Numbered from the stretch's first letter, positions 14,761 to 24,780 are shown. The stretch is DNA of 59,350 nt from an uncultured Bacteroidales bacterium (GCA_946187555.1 CAMHQP010000004.1:1-59350), one strand, 5' to 3'. Notes: generated from the letters alone by a model not told the origin. Program-made: numbers and translations.

Positions 14761-15867
14761 ATGAGTTTACAATGTGGAATAGTAGGATTGCCGAATGTGG
14801 GCAAGAGTACGCTGTTTAACTGTTTGAGTAATGCGAAGGCGCAGAGCGCCAATTTCCCTTTCTGTACGATCGAGCCGAACGTAGGTGTGATCACCGTTCC
14901 GGACGAGCGGTTGATCAAACTCGGTGAGTTGTGCAAGCCCGAGCGCGGTGTGATTCCGACGACGGTGGAGATAGTCGATATAGCAGGCTTGGTGAAGGGT
15001 GCGAGCAAAGGTGAGGGCTTAGGAAACAAGTTCCTCGCGAACATCCGTGAGACGGATGCAATCATTCATGTGCTCCGTTGCTTTGACGATGAGAACGTGG
15101 TGCATGTCGATGGTTCGGTGAATCCGGTTCGCGATAAAGAGATCATCGATGCGGAGTTACAGTTGAAAGATCTGGAGACAGTGGAGAGCCGTATTGCCAA
15201 GTGCGAGAAAGCGGCTAAAGCCGGTGGGGATAAGAACGCGAAGTTGCAGTTAGAGGTGCTGGTTAAGTACCGCGAGGCGCTGTCGCAAGGCAAGAATGCC
15301 CGTACGGTGGAGTTGGAGAACAAAGACCAAGAAGCGGCCGCACGCGATTTGTTTTTGTTGACCAACAAACCGGTGATGTATGTATGCAACGTCGATGAGT
15401 CTGCCGCCGTGACGGGCAATGCCTATGTGGAGCAGGTTCGCGAAGCGGTGAAAGACGAAGACGCACAAGTGCTTGTGCTCGCTGCAAAGATAGAGAGCGA
15501 GATAGCCGAGTTGGAGACCTACGAGGAGCGTCAGATGTTCCTTGAGGAGATCGGGTTGAAAGAGTCCGGCGTGAACCGGTTGATCAAAGCCGCATACGCC
15601 CTGCTTAACTTGCGGACGTTCTTGACGGCGGGTAGCGATGAGGTACGCGCCTGGACGTTCAAAGCGGGATCGAAAGCACCGCAATGCGCAGGCGTTATCC
15701 ACACGGATTTCGAGCGCGGTTTCATACGCGCGGAGGTCATCAAATACGATGATTATATTGCACTCGGCGGTGAGGCAGCTTGCCGTGCTGCGGGTAAACT
15801 GGGTATCGAGGGCAAGGACTACATCGTTCAAGATGGCGATATAATGCACTTTTTGTTTAACGTATGA
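14761..15867 (+). CDS. ychF: Redox-regulated ATPase YchF
   Basis: Obg-family P-loop protein of 368 aa that binds ATP and associates with ribosomes (family knowledge). Walker A is GLPNVGKSTLFN at residues 7-18, the G3-like DIAGLVKGAS is near 70, a coiled-coil helical insert lies at about 120-190, and a TGS domain closes the protein (YIVQDGDIMHFLFNV). Length and start are standard. Its stop overlaps the next start (ATGA), so it is translationally coupled to the antiporter. Confidence 0.95.
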   Translation: MSLQCGIVGLPNVGKSTLFNCLSNAKAQSANFPFCTIEPNVGVITVPDERLIKLGELCKPERGVIPTTVEIVDIAGLVKGASKGEGLGNKFLANIRETDAIIHVLRCFDDENVVHVDGSVNPVRDKEIIDAELQLKDLETVESRIAKCEKAAKAGGDKNAKLQLEVLVKYREALSQGKNARTVELENKDQEAAARDLFLLTNKPVMYVCNVDESAAVTGNAYVEQVREAVKDEDAQVLVLAAKIESEIAELETYEERQMFLEEIGLKESGVNRLIKAAYALLNLRTFLTAGSDEVRAWTFKAGSKAPQCAGVIHTDFERGFIRAEVIKYDDYIALGGEAACRAAGKLGIEGKDYIVQDGDIMHFLFNV

Positions 15868-16868
15868 TAGAGCAGTTATTAGCATATGGATGGTGGGTCG
15901 GTGCGATAGTCATCGTGCTGGGCTTTGTGGCGCTGGTGAAGGGTGCGGACTGTCTGGTGGACGGCGCATCGGCGATTGCCAAGCGCTTCGGCATCAGCGA
16001 TCTGGTGATCGGTCTGACGGTAGTGGCGTTCGGAACCTCGATGCCGGAGTTTGTGGTGAATATGGTCTCCGTAGCGGAAGGTTCGACCGATCTGGCCATC
16101 ACCAATATCTTAGGTTCGAACATCATCAACACCTTCGTTATCCTCGGTCTGACCGCCTTGGTCTATCCTATCGTTTCGCAGAAACGCAGTCGTGATTTCG
16201 ATATCCCGCTTTCTATCATCGCGGGATTCTTGGTGTTGATCTTCGTGAGCATCGAGTTACCCTTCGGCGAGTGCGGCAAGGGTATCGGTCGTATGGGTGG
16301 TATTACGCTGTTAGTGCTCTTCTGCTATTTCCTGTATAACACCTTCCGTCATGCCAAGGATCATCCGGAGGAAGGATTAGGGATTAGTGATGAGGGATTA
16401 GGGATTAGCGAGATCCCTGTACGCCGAGCCATCGGATTAGTCATTGGCGGACTGGTAGGGTTGGTAGTAGGCGGCGAACTGATTGTGAAGAGTGCCGTCG
16501 ATATTGCGACCCGTATGGGGGTGAGCGAAGCGATCATCGGTCTGACGATTGTGGCATTGGGGACATCGTTGCCGGAGCTCGCGACCTCGGTGATAGCGGC
16601 TGCGAAACATAACAGCGATATTGCGTTGGGTAATGTGTTCGGCAGCAATATCTTCAATGTATTCTTTGTGTTAGCGACGAGTGCAACCGTTCGTCCGTTG
16701 CCTGCGTACGACGGCATCGAATTAGACGCGGTGATGGCTGCCTTAGGCAGTATCATTGTATGGCTGGCGGTGAAGACGAACCACGAACGGAAGATTCAAC
16801 GATGGGCAGGTGCACTGCTGCTGTTAATCTATGCCGGTTATTTGACATACAGATTGATTCACATTTAA
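15864..16868 (+). CDS. Ca2+/Na+ antiporter, CaCA family (YrbG-like)
   Basis: A 334-aa inner-membrane cation exchanger. Two homologous halves, each with the alpha-repeat motif: GTSMPEFVVN (about residue 55) and GTSLPELATS (about 235), followed by GSNIINTF and GSNIFNVF. About ten hydrophobic segments are visible. The loop between the halves contains EEGLGISDEGLGIS at about residues 170-183, encoded by a heptamer array. It sits in an operon between ychF and the C10 protease, 11 bp before the latter. Confidence 0.9.
   Translation: MIEQLLAYGWWVGAIVIVLGFVALVKGADCLVDGASAIAKRFGISDLVIGLTVVAFGTSMPEFVVNMVSVAEGSTDLAITNILGSNIINTFVILGLTALVYPIVSQKRSRDFDIPLSIIAGFLVLIFVSIELPFGECGKGIGRMGGITLLVLFCYFLYNTFRHAKDHPEEGLGISDEGLGISEIPVRRAIGLVIGGLVGLVVGGELIVKSAVDIATRMGVSEAIIGLTIVALGTSLPELATSVIAAAKHNSDIALGNVFGSNIFNVFFVLATSATVRPLPAYDGIELDAVMAALGSIIVWLAVKTNHERKIQRWAGALLLLIYAGYLTYRLIHI
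16374..16408. repeat. Heptamer array inside antiporter gene
   Basis: GGATTAG twice, TGATGAG, GGATTAG twice: five units in exact period 7, in the central cytoplasmic loop. Confidence 0.85.
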
Positions 16869-16879
16869 TATTTAATAGT

Positions 16880-19378
16880 ATGAAAAAACTTCTCACTCTT
16901 TTTGCAGGATTGCTGCTTTGTTTGCAGCTGACCGCAGCGCTGCGCACCCAGGAAGAGGCGATGCGTATCGCAGCTTCTTTTAGAACAGACAACCAAGTTG
17001 CCCACCTTCCGGCGCCTCAACCGCAAGTGCTCACTCACTGCTTCACGGTGAAGCAGGCGAGTGGTCAACCGGCATTCTATGTCTTCAACCGCGGCGAGGA
17101 GAACGGCTTCGTTCTCATCTCTGCCGAAGACCGCACCCGTACGGTGTTGGGTTATTCGGATGCCGGTCATTGGGATGCAGACAATATACCGGACGCTTTG
17201 CGCGCATGGATGGATATCTACAGCCACGATATCGCTCGTGTAGCTTCAGCTCCTGCCGCTCCGTCCGCTCCAATCAAACGTGCGCAGGCGAAGACAGCGC
17301 AGCAGTACACGCCTATCAGTCCGATCTGTCAGACCCTATGGGGACAAAGAGCGCCGTATAACCTCTGGTGCCCGAACTATAACGGTTCGCATTGCGTGAC
17401 GGGTTGTGTAGCGACAGCCGCAGCCCAGATCATGAAGGTACATAACTACCCTACGCAAGGTACGGGTACGTCTTCGTACAAATGGCTGAGTGATACCGGC
17501 GATTCGATCACCCTTTCGGTGGATTATGGAAACACAACCTATGACTGGTCACACATGTTGAACGACTACAACTACTCGTATGGTACAGCGGAAGAGCAGG
17601 AAGCCGTAGCTATTTTGATGCACCACTGCGGTGTTGCGAGTGAGATGAGTTACGGAACGGGGGCGAGTGGTACATCCAATAATTTTATGTTACGAGGCAT
17701 GGTGGAGCATTTCGGTTATGACCCGGGTGTACAAGTGCTGATCAAAGACTGTATGACCGATGATGATTTCGTAGATGGCATTGTGTCCGAGCTTCAGCAG
17801 GGTCGTCCGGTTATGTTCAGCGCCCGTACGGTCAATGACGAGGGTCATGCTTTTGTAGGCGATGGTGTAGATGCCGACGGTCTGATTCATATCAACTGGG
17901 GTTGGAATGGTGCCTGCGACGGTTATTTCCAGGTATCAGCCATGGATCCGGAGAACCAAGGCACGGGTGGTTCGGTAACCGATGAAGCCTTCACCGAGCA
18001 GGTTCTCGCCTACACGCATATCCGTCCTATGGCAGGTGGTTCGTACAACTATAACTTTGTGAGCGACAAGGTATATCCGCACCAAACAAGCGTAGATCGT
18101 TCAGAACAAAACTGGGTAGCCCTGCAGATGGATGTCTTCAATAACCTATCCATCCTCACTTTATCCGGTACTTCTGCGGCACTGAAGGTGTATGATGCGA
18201 ACGGTAATTTCCTTACTTACTGTGACTATGACGACTGGGGTTATGACGGTTTACAACCCGGTTACTTCTATCGTTCTAACTATGCCATCGGCTACGTATC
18301 CGATCTGCCGAACGGTAATTACTACGTGAGTCCGGTGGTGAAGATCAACGGCCAGTATTATCCGGTACAAGTACGAGGGTACACCGACTACCGCTGTCCG
18401 ATGCAAGTGACCACCAGCACTATTTCCTTCACCGAGCCGGAGCCGGATCTCAACCCGGAGAAAGCGATCAACGCGTATGATTTTACGAAGCTCAACTCGT
18501 ATTACTACCCAAGCTATTCGGGTAATAATTTCCAATACTGGACTCTTCAGTTGAGCACGGAAGATTTCTATGAAAATAATGCTGAAGACCAGATGTTGCT
18601 CTATTTCGCCATCTATACGTCCTCAGCCAATTCGGTCATCGGCTCTTTCCTCAACGACAACACAGCGCTCTATAACATATACTCTTATGCTGCCTACAAA
18701 GGGAACATCAGCTCGTACGAATCGGTAGCACTTGAGGATGCCGGCTTGACCATCGCGTACAATAGCGTGAGTGATGCCTATACGGTATCCTACTTCGTAG
18801 TGGTAAACGGAACTACATATGTCGACGAGGCGGTTCTACCGATGGACAAAGTGTGGGCAGGCTACGGAGAAGCATACGGATCTCATGACAAATACGATAA
18901 TATCACGGTGGACAACACGCTCTATACCGGCATCACAGTCAGCCAAGCGTTGGAGATGCTCGGCGCGAACGAGATTGGTTGGATATCGGCTATCCCTTAT
19001 ATCGTAGAAGGTGAGATCTCCTCCATAGTAAACACGCCGGCGCAGATAGCCCAGCGCGGAAACTGCCGTTTGTATATCTCGGACGGGGAGAACAATCTGT
19101 ACTGCTATAATGCCAAGTGGTTCAATAATCAGTCTTTCCAGACGGGTCATGAGATTGCTGTGGGCGGACAGGCTGCTATCATCGGTCAACTCTGCAACTA
19201 CGATGCCAACACCAAGGAGATAGGCAACTGCTATTTCTACGACTACAACGAGCCAACCGGTATCGAGCAGACAACGGACGACAAGACGTCAGTACAGAAA
19301 TTTGTTCGCAACGGACAGATCTTCATCCTGCGCAACGGCAAGACGTACACCATGCAGGGTGCAATAGTGAACGAGTAA
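16880..19378 (+). CDS. Secreted cysteine protease, peptidase C10 (streptopain-like)
   Basis: An 832-aa exported protease. Signal peptide about 1-20, inhibitory propeptide about 20-130, mature C10 domain with catalytic Cys in VTGCVATAAAQ (about 173) and His in GHAFVGDG (about 323), then INWGWNG. The C-terminal half is beta-rich and unassigned. The final 30 residues (KFVRNGQIFILRNGKTYTMQ) are the tail seen on the amylases, so T9SS-type export is likely. I start at 16880 (MKKLLTLFAG) because the track ORF begins inside the antiporter. Its stop abuts the stop of the convergent GT gene with no spacer. Confidence 0.88.
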   Translation: MKKLLTLFAGLLLCLQLTAALRTQEEAMRIAASFRTDNQVAHLPAPQPQVLTHCFTVKQASGQPAFYVFNRGEENGFVLISAEDRTRTVLGYSDAGHWDADNIPDALRAWMDIYSHDIARVASAPAAPSAPIKRAQAKTAQQYTPISPICQTLWGQRAPYNLWCPNYNGSHCVTGCVATAAAQIMKVHNYPTQGTGTSSYKWLSDTGDSITLSVDYGNTTYDWSHMLNDYNYSYGTAEEQEAVAILMHHCGVASEMSYGTGASGTSNNFMLRGMVEHFGYDPGVQVLIKDCMTDDDFVDGIVSELQQGRPVMFSARTVNDEGHAFVGDGVDADGLIHINWGWNGACDGYFQVSAMDPENQGTGGSVTDEAFTEQVLAYTHIRPMAGGSYNYNFVSDKVYPHQTSVDRSEQNWVALQMDVFNNLSILTLSGTSAALKVYDANGNFLTYCDYDDWGYDGLQPGYFYRSNYAIGYVSDLPNGNYYVSPVVKINGQYYPVQVRGYTDYRCPMQVTTSTISFTEPEPDLNPEKAINAYDFTKLNSYYYPSYSGNNFQYWTLQLSTEDFYENNAEDQMLLYFAIYTSSANSVIGSFLNDNTALYNIYSYAAYKGNISSYESVALEDAGLTIAYNSVSDAYTVSYFVVVNGTTYVDEAVLPMDKVWAGYGEAYGSHDKYDNITVDNTLYTGITVSQALEMLGANEIGWISAIPYIVEGEISSIVNTPAQIAQRGNCRLYISDGENNLYCYNAKWFNNQSFQTGHEIAVGGQAAIIGQLCNYDANTKEIGNCYFYDYNEPTGIEQTTDDKTSVQKFVRNGQIFILRNGKTYTMQGAIVNE

Positions 19379-20137
19379 TTAGACTTGGCGGTACTTCTTG
19401 TAGAAATACAAGAGTGCCTTTAGGTGCAAGAGACCCAAGCGGTTGAAGGGATTAGCGTGTGTCCTTCGTTGGCAATAATGCACCATTGCCACTTGCGGAA
19501 GATACATCACACGCCAACCGGCATTACGGGCTCGAAGACAATAATCACAGTCTTCGGGTCCGTAAAAAATTGCCTCATCCAGATCACCGATGGCATCGTA
19601 GGTCTGTTTGCGAATCATTTGGCAAGCACCGATGAGATACACCGGTTCAAAGGGTTCGGTGCCAGTTATTTGTTCGTGATACACGAAAGGAGCAGACGGG
19701 CGGACCAGGCTGCGTATCTTTGCGCGAATACCCGGATAGGCTTTGCAACTCTCTTGTGTCTCACCATCGGGAGAGAGGAGTTTGCATCCGCAGATACCCA
19801 CCTCGGGATGGGCATCCATGTAATGCTCCATCGTCTCGACGGCATGGTCGTTGATGCAGATGTCATTGTCAATGATGAACAGATACTCGCCCTTGGCGCG
19901 CCTCAATGCTATATTACGCGCAAACGCCACGCCCTTGTTCTCCGACAGGCATACCAACTCAAGGGAGGGATAGTGCTGCCGAAGGAAATCCAAGGTACCG
20001 TCAGTGGAACCGTTATCCACAATGATGAGCTCTACGTCCTCGCGCGTTAACTGCTGCTTCATAGAAGTCAGCAGCTGCTGCATGAACGAGAGACCGTTCC
20101 ATGTAATGACAATATAACTGATCTTAACGGGCTTCAT
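19379..20137 (-). CDS. Family 2 glycosyltransferase
   Basis: A 252-aa GT-A enzyme that likely adds a sugar to the surface glycan. N-terminal YIVITWNGL nucleotide-binding strand, VDNGSTDGT, and the DxD-like IIDNDICIND near residue 95; GPEDCDYCLRARNAG is typical of the rhamnosyltransferase-like clade. It is the last gene of the glycan cluster and overlaps the radical SAM gene start by 4 nt. Donor and acceptor are unknown. Confidence 0.88.
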   Translation of the reverse strand: MKPVKISYIVITWNGLSFMQQLLTSMKQQLTREDVELIIVDNGSTDGTLDFLRQHYPSLELVCLSENKGVAFARNIALRRAKGEYLFIIDNDICINDHAVETMEHYMDAHPEVGICGCKLLSPDGETQESCKAYPGIRAKIRSLVRPSAPFVYHEQITGTEPFEPVYLIGACQMIRKQTYDAIGDLDEAIFYGPEDCDYCLRARNAGWRVMYLPQVAMVHYCQRRTHANPFNRLGLLHLKALLYFYKKYRQV

Positions 20138-21567
20138 CCGAATAATTTGATTTTGAGAGAGCGTAATGCATGCGTGAAATCAGACCACGAACGGAACTTG
20201 CGTAGTTGTTTCCATACGAAACGAGGCGACAGGAAATAACTGAGGTTGGAAACGAACAACAGATGCTCCATCTCCTTGTTAGTCAGATTCGGGTAATTGA
20301 GTATGGACTCGCGCTGCACGTCTGTGGGGGTATAGACGCCGTCTTTGAGCCAGCCGTTCTCCAATGCCATGTGGTAGAACTCTGTGCCGGGGAAAGGCGA
20401 AACGATATTAATCATCAGCTGATCCACCTGCAGTTTCTTGGCCTTTCGGATGGTATCTTTGATGGTCTGCTTGGTCTCCAGCGGACTCGTACCGATGAGT
20501 ATATTCAGTTTGACCGGCACCTTATATTTCTGGAGCAAGCGGATGGCGTTGTATATCTGATCACTGGTAATGCCTTTGTGGATATACTCCAGAATGGCAT
20601 CATTGAAGGACTCTACGCCCAGATCCACATAACGGCAACCGGAGGAGCCCAACTGCTGCGCAATCGGTTCGGTGATGGCATCGACGCGTGCCTGGCAACC
20701 CCATACGATACCGGTCTCACGCAAGGCCCCGCAGATTGCCGCCGTGCGTTGCTCATTCCATATAAAGTTATCGTCCATGAACCCGATCGCCTTGATGCCT
20801 TCGGCAGCCAGTTGACGTATGTCTTCCGCCACTTTCTCCGGCGAACGGAACGAGATAGGCGGTTTGCGGTGATTATACTCCCTGTTCTCTATCTCGCGAG
20901 CAAAGGTGAGCGATGAAGGCACGCAATAGATGCATCGAAACGGACAGTTACGGGACGTAACCATCGTGGTGTACGGCGTACATTTGAGTTTGGGATTGCG
21001 GTAGGCGATGTCACTCACCAGATGGCGCGCGGGCACCGGCAGCGCATCCAGATCCTTCATCAATGCCCGCATCTTATTACGATGGTGCTTGCCGTCTGCC
21101 AGATACGAGATACCATCTATGGCATGCCAGTCTTCGTGCTTATCCAGTTTGTCTAACAGCTCCATGACCGTCATCTCCGGCTCGCCGTGCACAACAATCG
21201 TGCGTTCGTCCACATGGCACTCTTTATGGAACCACGAAGCACCGGGCCCAAGAAGGAGCACCCATGCGTTCGGTTGAACGGCATGAATACGACGGGTTAT
21301 CTCGATATCGTTTTGCACGGACAGGTTCACCGTCCAGATTGCATACACATCCGCCGGATGACGCTGGATATGCGTCATCAGTCCCTCTGCGTCTATCGAA
21401 TGGTTGACGCAGTCCAAATACGTTATCGGGTACTTCTGCTCCACGCATGCAGCGACCTGCAATTCATATATGTTCGGTGTCGGGTACACCACGCGTGTAC
21501 AACCGGAACTACGTTCCGCAGGATGTTCACCGACTACCACAGGGGGTACAAGAAAAGAAACTAACAT
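20134..21567 (-). CDS. Radical SAM protein with B12-binding-type N domain
   Basis: A 477-aa enzyme. The N-terminal region about 1-170 reads like a cobalamin-binding fold (LLGPGASW and HGEPE segments). The radical SAM cluster CPFRCIYC is near residue 209, followed by GFMDDNFIWN and DLGVESFNDAILE, which match the barrel. I start at 21567; the track ORF begins inside the upstream GT. It overlaps that gene by 7 nt. Being inside a polysaccharide operon suggests a role in glycan or lipid-carrier modification such as methylation. That is inference. Confidence 0.85.
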   Translation of the reverse strand: MLVSFLVPPVVVGEHPAERSSGCTRVVYPTPNIYELQVAACVEQKYPITYLDCVNHSIDAEGLMTHIQRHPADVYAIWTVNLSVQNDIEITRRIHAVQPNAWVLLLGPGASWFHKECHVDERTIVVHGEPEMTVMELLDKLDKHEDWHAIDGISYLADGKHHRNKMRALMKDLDALPVPARHLVSDIAYRNPKLKCTPYTTMVTSRNCPFRCIYCVPSSLTFAREIENREYNHRKPPISFRSPEKVAEDIRQLAAEGIKAIGFMDDNFIWNEQRTAAICGALRETGIVWGCQARVDAITEPIAQQLGSSGCRYVDLGVESFNDAILEYIHKGITSDQIYNAIRLLQKYKVPVKLNILIGTSPLETKQTIKDTIRKAKKLQVDQLMINIVSPFPGTEFYHMALENGWLKDGVYTPTDVQRESILNYPNLTNKEMEHLLFVSNLSYFLSPRFVWKQLRKFRSWSDFTHALRSLKIKLFG

Positions 21568-22682
21568 GACTCGTAAATGGTTGGTAATTTTTGTATCTGG
21601 TCTTTGAGAAAATGCTCGCGCACCCATTGTTGGGCAGCCGCGCCGTATTGGTTCCGCCGTTTCTCATCGCGCAGTAGATCCGTTATGGCTTGGGCGTACG
21701 CTTGCGCCTCCTGCTGCGGAACGATGATTCCTGTTTGGCCGTCTTGGTTCACCCATATACTTCCCGAACCGGCAATGTCGAACGAGACAGCGGGCAAGCC
21801 GCAATACAAGGCTTCAGCCAATGCCACCCCGAATGCCTCGCGGCGGTCGATAGAGGGGAACGCATACACATCGGCAGCGTGTAAGTAACAGCGCAACTCC
21901 TTATCTTGCAGACGTCCCAAAAACTGCACTTTCTCGCCCAAAGGCAAGGCCTGCTGTTGGAGGTTAGCCGTTTGTTCACCGGTTCCACCGATGAGCACCA
22001 CACAATCGTTCGGCAAGAAAGAGGTTGCCTGTATCAGGATATCAATACCTTTATAGGGCACATGACGGCCGACAAAAAGCACTATTTTTCTGCCTTTGTA
22101 CTGCTCACGGATATTTCTGATCATCGCCTCATCTCCCGACAGAAGCTGCAGTTTCTCTTCGTTAACGATATTGGGAAGGATGTGTATCTTCTTTTTATAC
22201 GCCTGCAAGGGGATCGATTTCTCGACATACTGTTCGCTCGTAGCAATCACGGCATCCGCGCGCTCCAAGATACGTTTCTCCCAGCGACGGTACAGCGCGT
22301 ATAGGCATCCCTTGCCGATGATATCCGAATGCCAATGAATGATCAACTTGGCATGGATGGGCATGGATAACAGCAAAACACCAATCAACGGATTCGGAAA
22401 ATGCACATGTATCACGTCCGGCTGAAAGGTCTCTATTTCTTCGCGCAGTTTGGTATAATAGGATAGAGAAAGCGGTTGGGATGCGAGGGTAAGGGGGGCA
22501 CTCACACGAATGACCTCTACCCCGTTCTGAGTCGTGCGTATGGTTCCGCTTTTCTCGTGGTTAAAACAGATGATATGCTGCTCATACTTCCCCTCCATCT
22601 CCGCCACGATAGAGTGCACCACATCTTCTATTCCGCCAAAATAGGGATAGTAAAACTTCGATATATGTAGTATCTTTTTCAT
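21561..22682 (-). CDS. Family 4 glycosyltransferase
   Basis: A 373-aa GT-B enzyme. N-terminal acceptor domain begins KILHISKFYYPYFGGIEDVV, and the C-terminal donor domain has FVGRHVPYKGID and the EX7E-type motif in REAFGVALAEALYCG. Start chosen at 22682, overlapping the previous stop by 4 nt (ATGA). A mannosyl or related retaining transfer is typical of GT4; the sugar is unknown. Confidence 0.9.
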   Translation of the reverse strand: MKKILHISKFYYPYFGGIEDVVHSIVAEMEGKYEQHIICFNHEKSGTIRTTQNGVEVIRVSAPLTLASQPLSLSYYTKLREEIETFQPDVIHVHFPNPLIGVLLLSMPIHAKLIIHWHSDIIGKGCLYALYRRWEKRILERADAVIATSEQYVEKSIPLQAYKKKIHILPNIVNEEKLQLLSGDEAMIRNIREQYKGRKIVLFVGRHVPYKGIDILIQATSFLPNDCVVLIGGTGEQTANLQQQALPLGEKVQFLGRLQDKELRCYLHAADVYAFPSIDRREAFGVALAEALYCGLPAVSFDIAGSGSIWVNQDGQTGIIVPQQEAQAYAQAITDLLRDEKRRNQYGAAAQQWVREHFLKDQIQKLPTIYESC

Positions 22683-23719
22683 AATTCGTTTATTATCTTC
22701 TCGATGGCTTTGGCCGATTGCTCCCAACTGAAGCGTGCTGCTTGTTGTGTGCCGGCCTTAACCAGTTGCCGGCGTAAGGGTTCATCCTGCATGATGCGGA
22801 TCATTTTCGCTTGTATGTTTTGTACATCCAGCGGATTAAAATAGAGCGCAGCCTTATCGCACACCTCATGGAATACAGGTATATCCGATACCACTACGGC
22901 ACACTCCTGCGTCATGGCCTCCACCAACGGGATGCCGAATCCCTCGTACAAAGAGGGGTTGATATACGCAGTGGCGTTCCGGTATAATTGCATCAACTCA
23001 TCACGCTGCACGTAACCCAAGAAGCATATGCCTCTCGTGCGTGCGTACGCCTGCAGATGCGCATCAGCGAAAGAGGATTGCAATCCGCCCACGACATATA
23101 AGTCAAAATCCGGATGGTCTAATGCAGCATAGGCGTCCAAAAGGCGCTTTATATTCTTACGAGGCATCAGACTGCCTACCGCCAGCAGATAACGGTCTGC
23201 TTTCTCCCGAGGCAATAAGGGAGCCGGACGTACGGCATTATACACCACGGCTATCTTATGCTCCTCTACTCCCAGATAGTGCATAATCTCTCCCTTCGAG
23301 AACTCGCTCACCGTCAGTATCTTACGCGCTCGTTTTGCTGCCAACGGAGTCATGAGGCGATAGTACAGACAATACAGCCTACTGTACGCACGAGGTTTTA
23401 AGAGATAGGACACATCATGGATAGTCAGGATCGTATGCTTGTATAATAACGGACTCAAACCGCTCAGGCTCAATAGGATCTGTCCGTTATGATGGCTTTT
23501 CATGTAGCGGGGTAAGGTCACCTGTTCCCATAGATGCGAGCCCTTGCCGCCGATGACATCTACCGATAAACCGGTCAAGTCGTATTCCTCACGAATATCC
23601 GCCGGCGCCAGAATAGTGAACGCGACACCTATCTGCTGCAAGGCGCAACAGATCTCGTAGGCAAACCGCTGAATACCGGTGATGCGTTGACTCAAAAAAC
23701 GACCGTTTATAACTATCAT
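22679..23719 (-). CDS. Family 4 glycosyltransferase
   Basis: A 346-aa GT-B enzyme starting MIVINGRFLSQRITGIQRFA, the glycine-rich acceptor segment typical of mannosyltransferase-like GT4 proteins. Donor-side motifs are AVGSLMPRKNIKRLL and SLYEGFGIPLVEAM. Start at 23719 gives a 4-nt overlap with the WbsX-like gene; the longer ORF is a frame shadow of it. Confidence 0.9.
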   Translation of the reverse strand: MIVINGRFLSQRITGIQRFAYEICCALQQIGVAFTILAPADIREEYDLTGLSVDVIGGKGSHLWEQVTLPRYMKSHHNGQILLSLSGLSPLLYKHTILTIHDVSYLLKPRAYSRLYCLYYRLMTPLAAKRARKILTVSEFSKGEIMHYLGVEEHKIAVVYNAVRPAPLLPREKADRYLLAVGSLMPRKNIKRLLDAYAALDHPDFDLYVVGGLQSSFADAHLQAYARTRGICFLGYVQRDELMQLYRNATAYINPSLYEGFGIPLVEAMTQECAVVVSDIPVFHEVCDKAALYFNPLDVQNIQAKMIRIMQDEPLRRQLVKAGTQQAARFSWEQSAKAIEKIINEL

Positions 23720-24780
23720 GGACGCAGTATGTTTTGTAAGGCATCGAGGAATTGTCTTCCCCAGCGTTTGTCCGGTTCGATATAATTGCCCTCCCCCCAT
23801 TCGTTCCAAGACTTAAGCATGACAAGTTGGTTTTTCTTGGTATCTGTTATGCGCTTTATTGCCGCCACATGTGCTTGGAAAGCCTGCGGTGTAGCATGAT
23901 GCAGAATGAATGCCCGCATACGACTGCGTGGTGAATGATCCCAGCCGGGCAGGATAGTCGGTACCACCTCTTCGCGGCGCATAACGCGCGATGCAAACAC
24001 GCGCATCGTCTCTGCGTACTCATACACCAACGGCGCTTTGCCTCTCAGATAGCGAAGCATCGTCGGCAAGTGGCGAAGAGCGAGCCATACATTACGTTTG
24101 GCATCCCCTAACGGCACCAGATTCACGGCATCAAAGCCCAACGCTAACACCTCGTCTATTTGCTTTTGATAGGGTACGTGACCCAAAAGATACAGTCCGT
24201 TGAATCCGGCCTTTTTCGCCATCTGTTGCCAACGTGCTATCCATGCTTTGCCGTCCGGCAGGTCGAGCGGGCGATAGACCATCAGCAGCGGCTTGCCGTC
24301 CACCTGTATATAGCGCTTATCGCGCAACATGGGTAAGATAGCAGCAAAATGGGCTTCGTCATCTTCGGGCGAATAGGTCTGCTCAATGAGCATACGATCG
24401 GGAGCCATCTGCTGATCGAGCCAGGTCTTGGCTTTCCAACTCTCGTTTGCCCAACCAAGGCAGAATGGGAAATCAGGGTGACCGCTCTGCAGCACCTGTT
24501 GCAGCGGTTTCTCTAATAGCTGTTTACCACCGAACCAGTAATGCCAGTAGCAGAACCCTTCGATACCTGCCTCGCGTGCGAGTTGTACCTGACGCTCTTT
24601 GACAGCTACGTCCAACAGGTTGTAATACCCCAACTCACCGGGTTCAACGGGTTGGTGATGCCCCTTGAACAAGGGCTTACCATTACGCACGCTGACCCAT
24701 TCGGTGAAGCCTTTGCCCCACCATGCATCATTCTCGGGTATCGCATGGAACTGCGGCAGGTAATACGCTATCACACGCAT
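23716..24780 (-). CDS. WbsX-like (GH99-like domain) protein
   Basis: A 354-aa protein of the WbsX family found in O-antigen and capsule clusters. Motifs IAYYLPQFHAIPENDAWWGK, FTEWVSV, FCYWHYWFGG, GWANESW and SWNEWGEG are complete and match the GH99-like fold, which acts on or builds mannose-type glycans (family knowledge). The activity of WbsX proteins is not settled. It overlaps the upstream GT start by 10 nt. Confidence 0.88.
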   Translation of the reverse strand: MRVIAYYLPQFHAIPENDAWWGKGFTEWVSVRNGKPLFKGHHQPVEPGELGYYNLLDVAVKERQVQLAREAGIEGFCYWHYWFGGKQLLEKPLQQVLQSGHPDFPFCLGWANESWKAKTWLDQQMAPDRMLIEQTYSPEDDEAHFAAILPMLRDKRYIQVDGKPLLMVYRPLDLPDGKAWIARWQQMAKKAGFNGLYLLGHVPYQKQIDEVLALGFDAVNLVPLGDAKRNVWLALRHLPTMLRYLRGKAPLVYEYAETMRVFASRVMRREEVVPTILPGWDHSPRSRMRAFILHHATPQAFQAHVAAIKRITDTKKNQLVMLKSWNEWGEGNYIEPDKRWGRQFLDALQNILRP

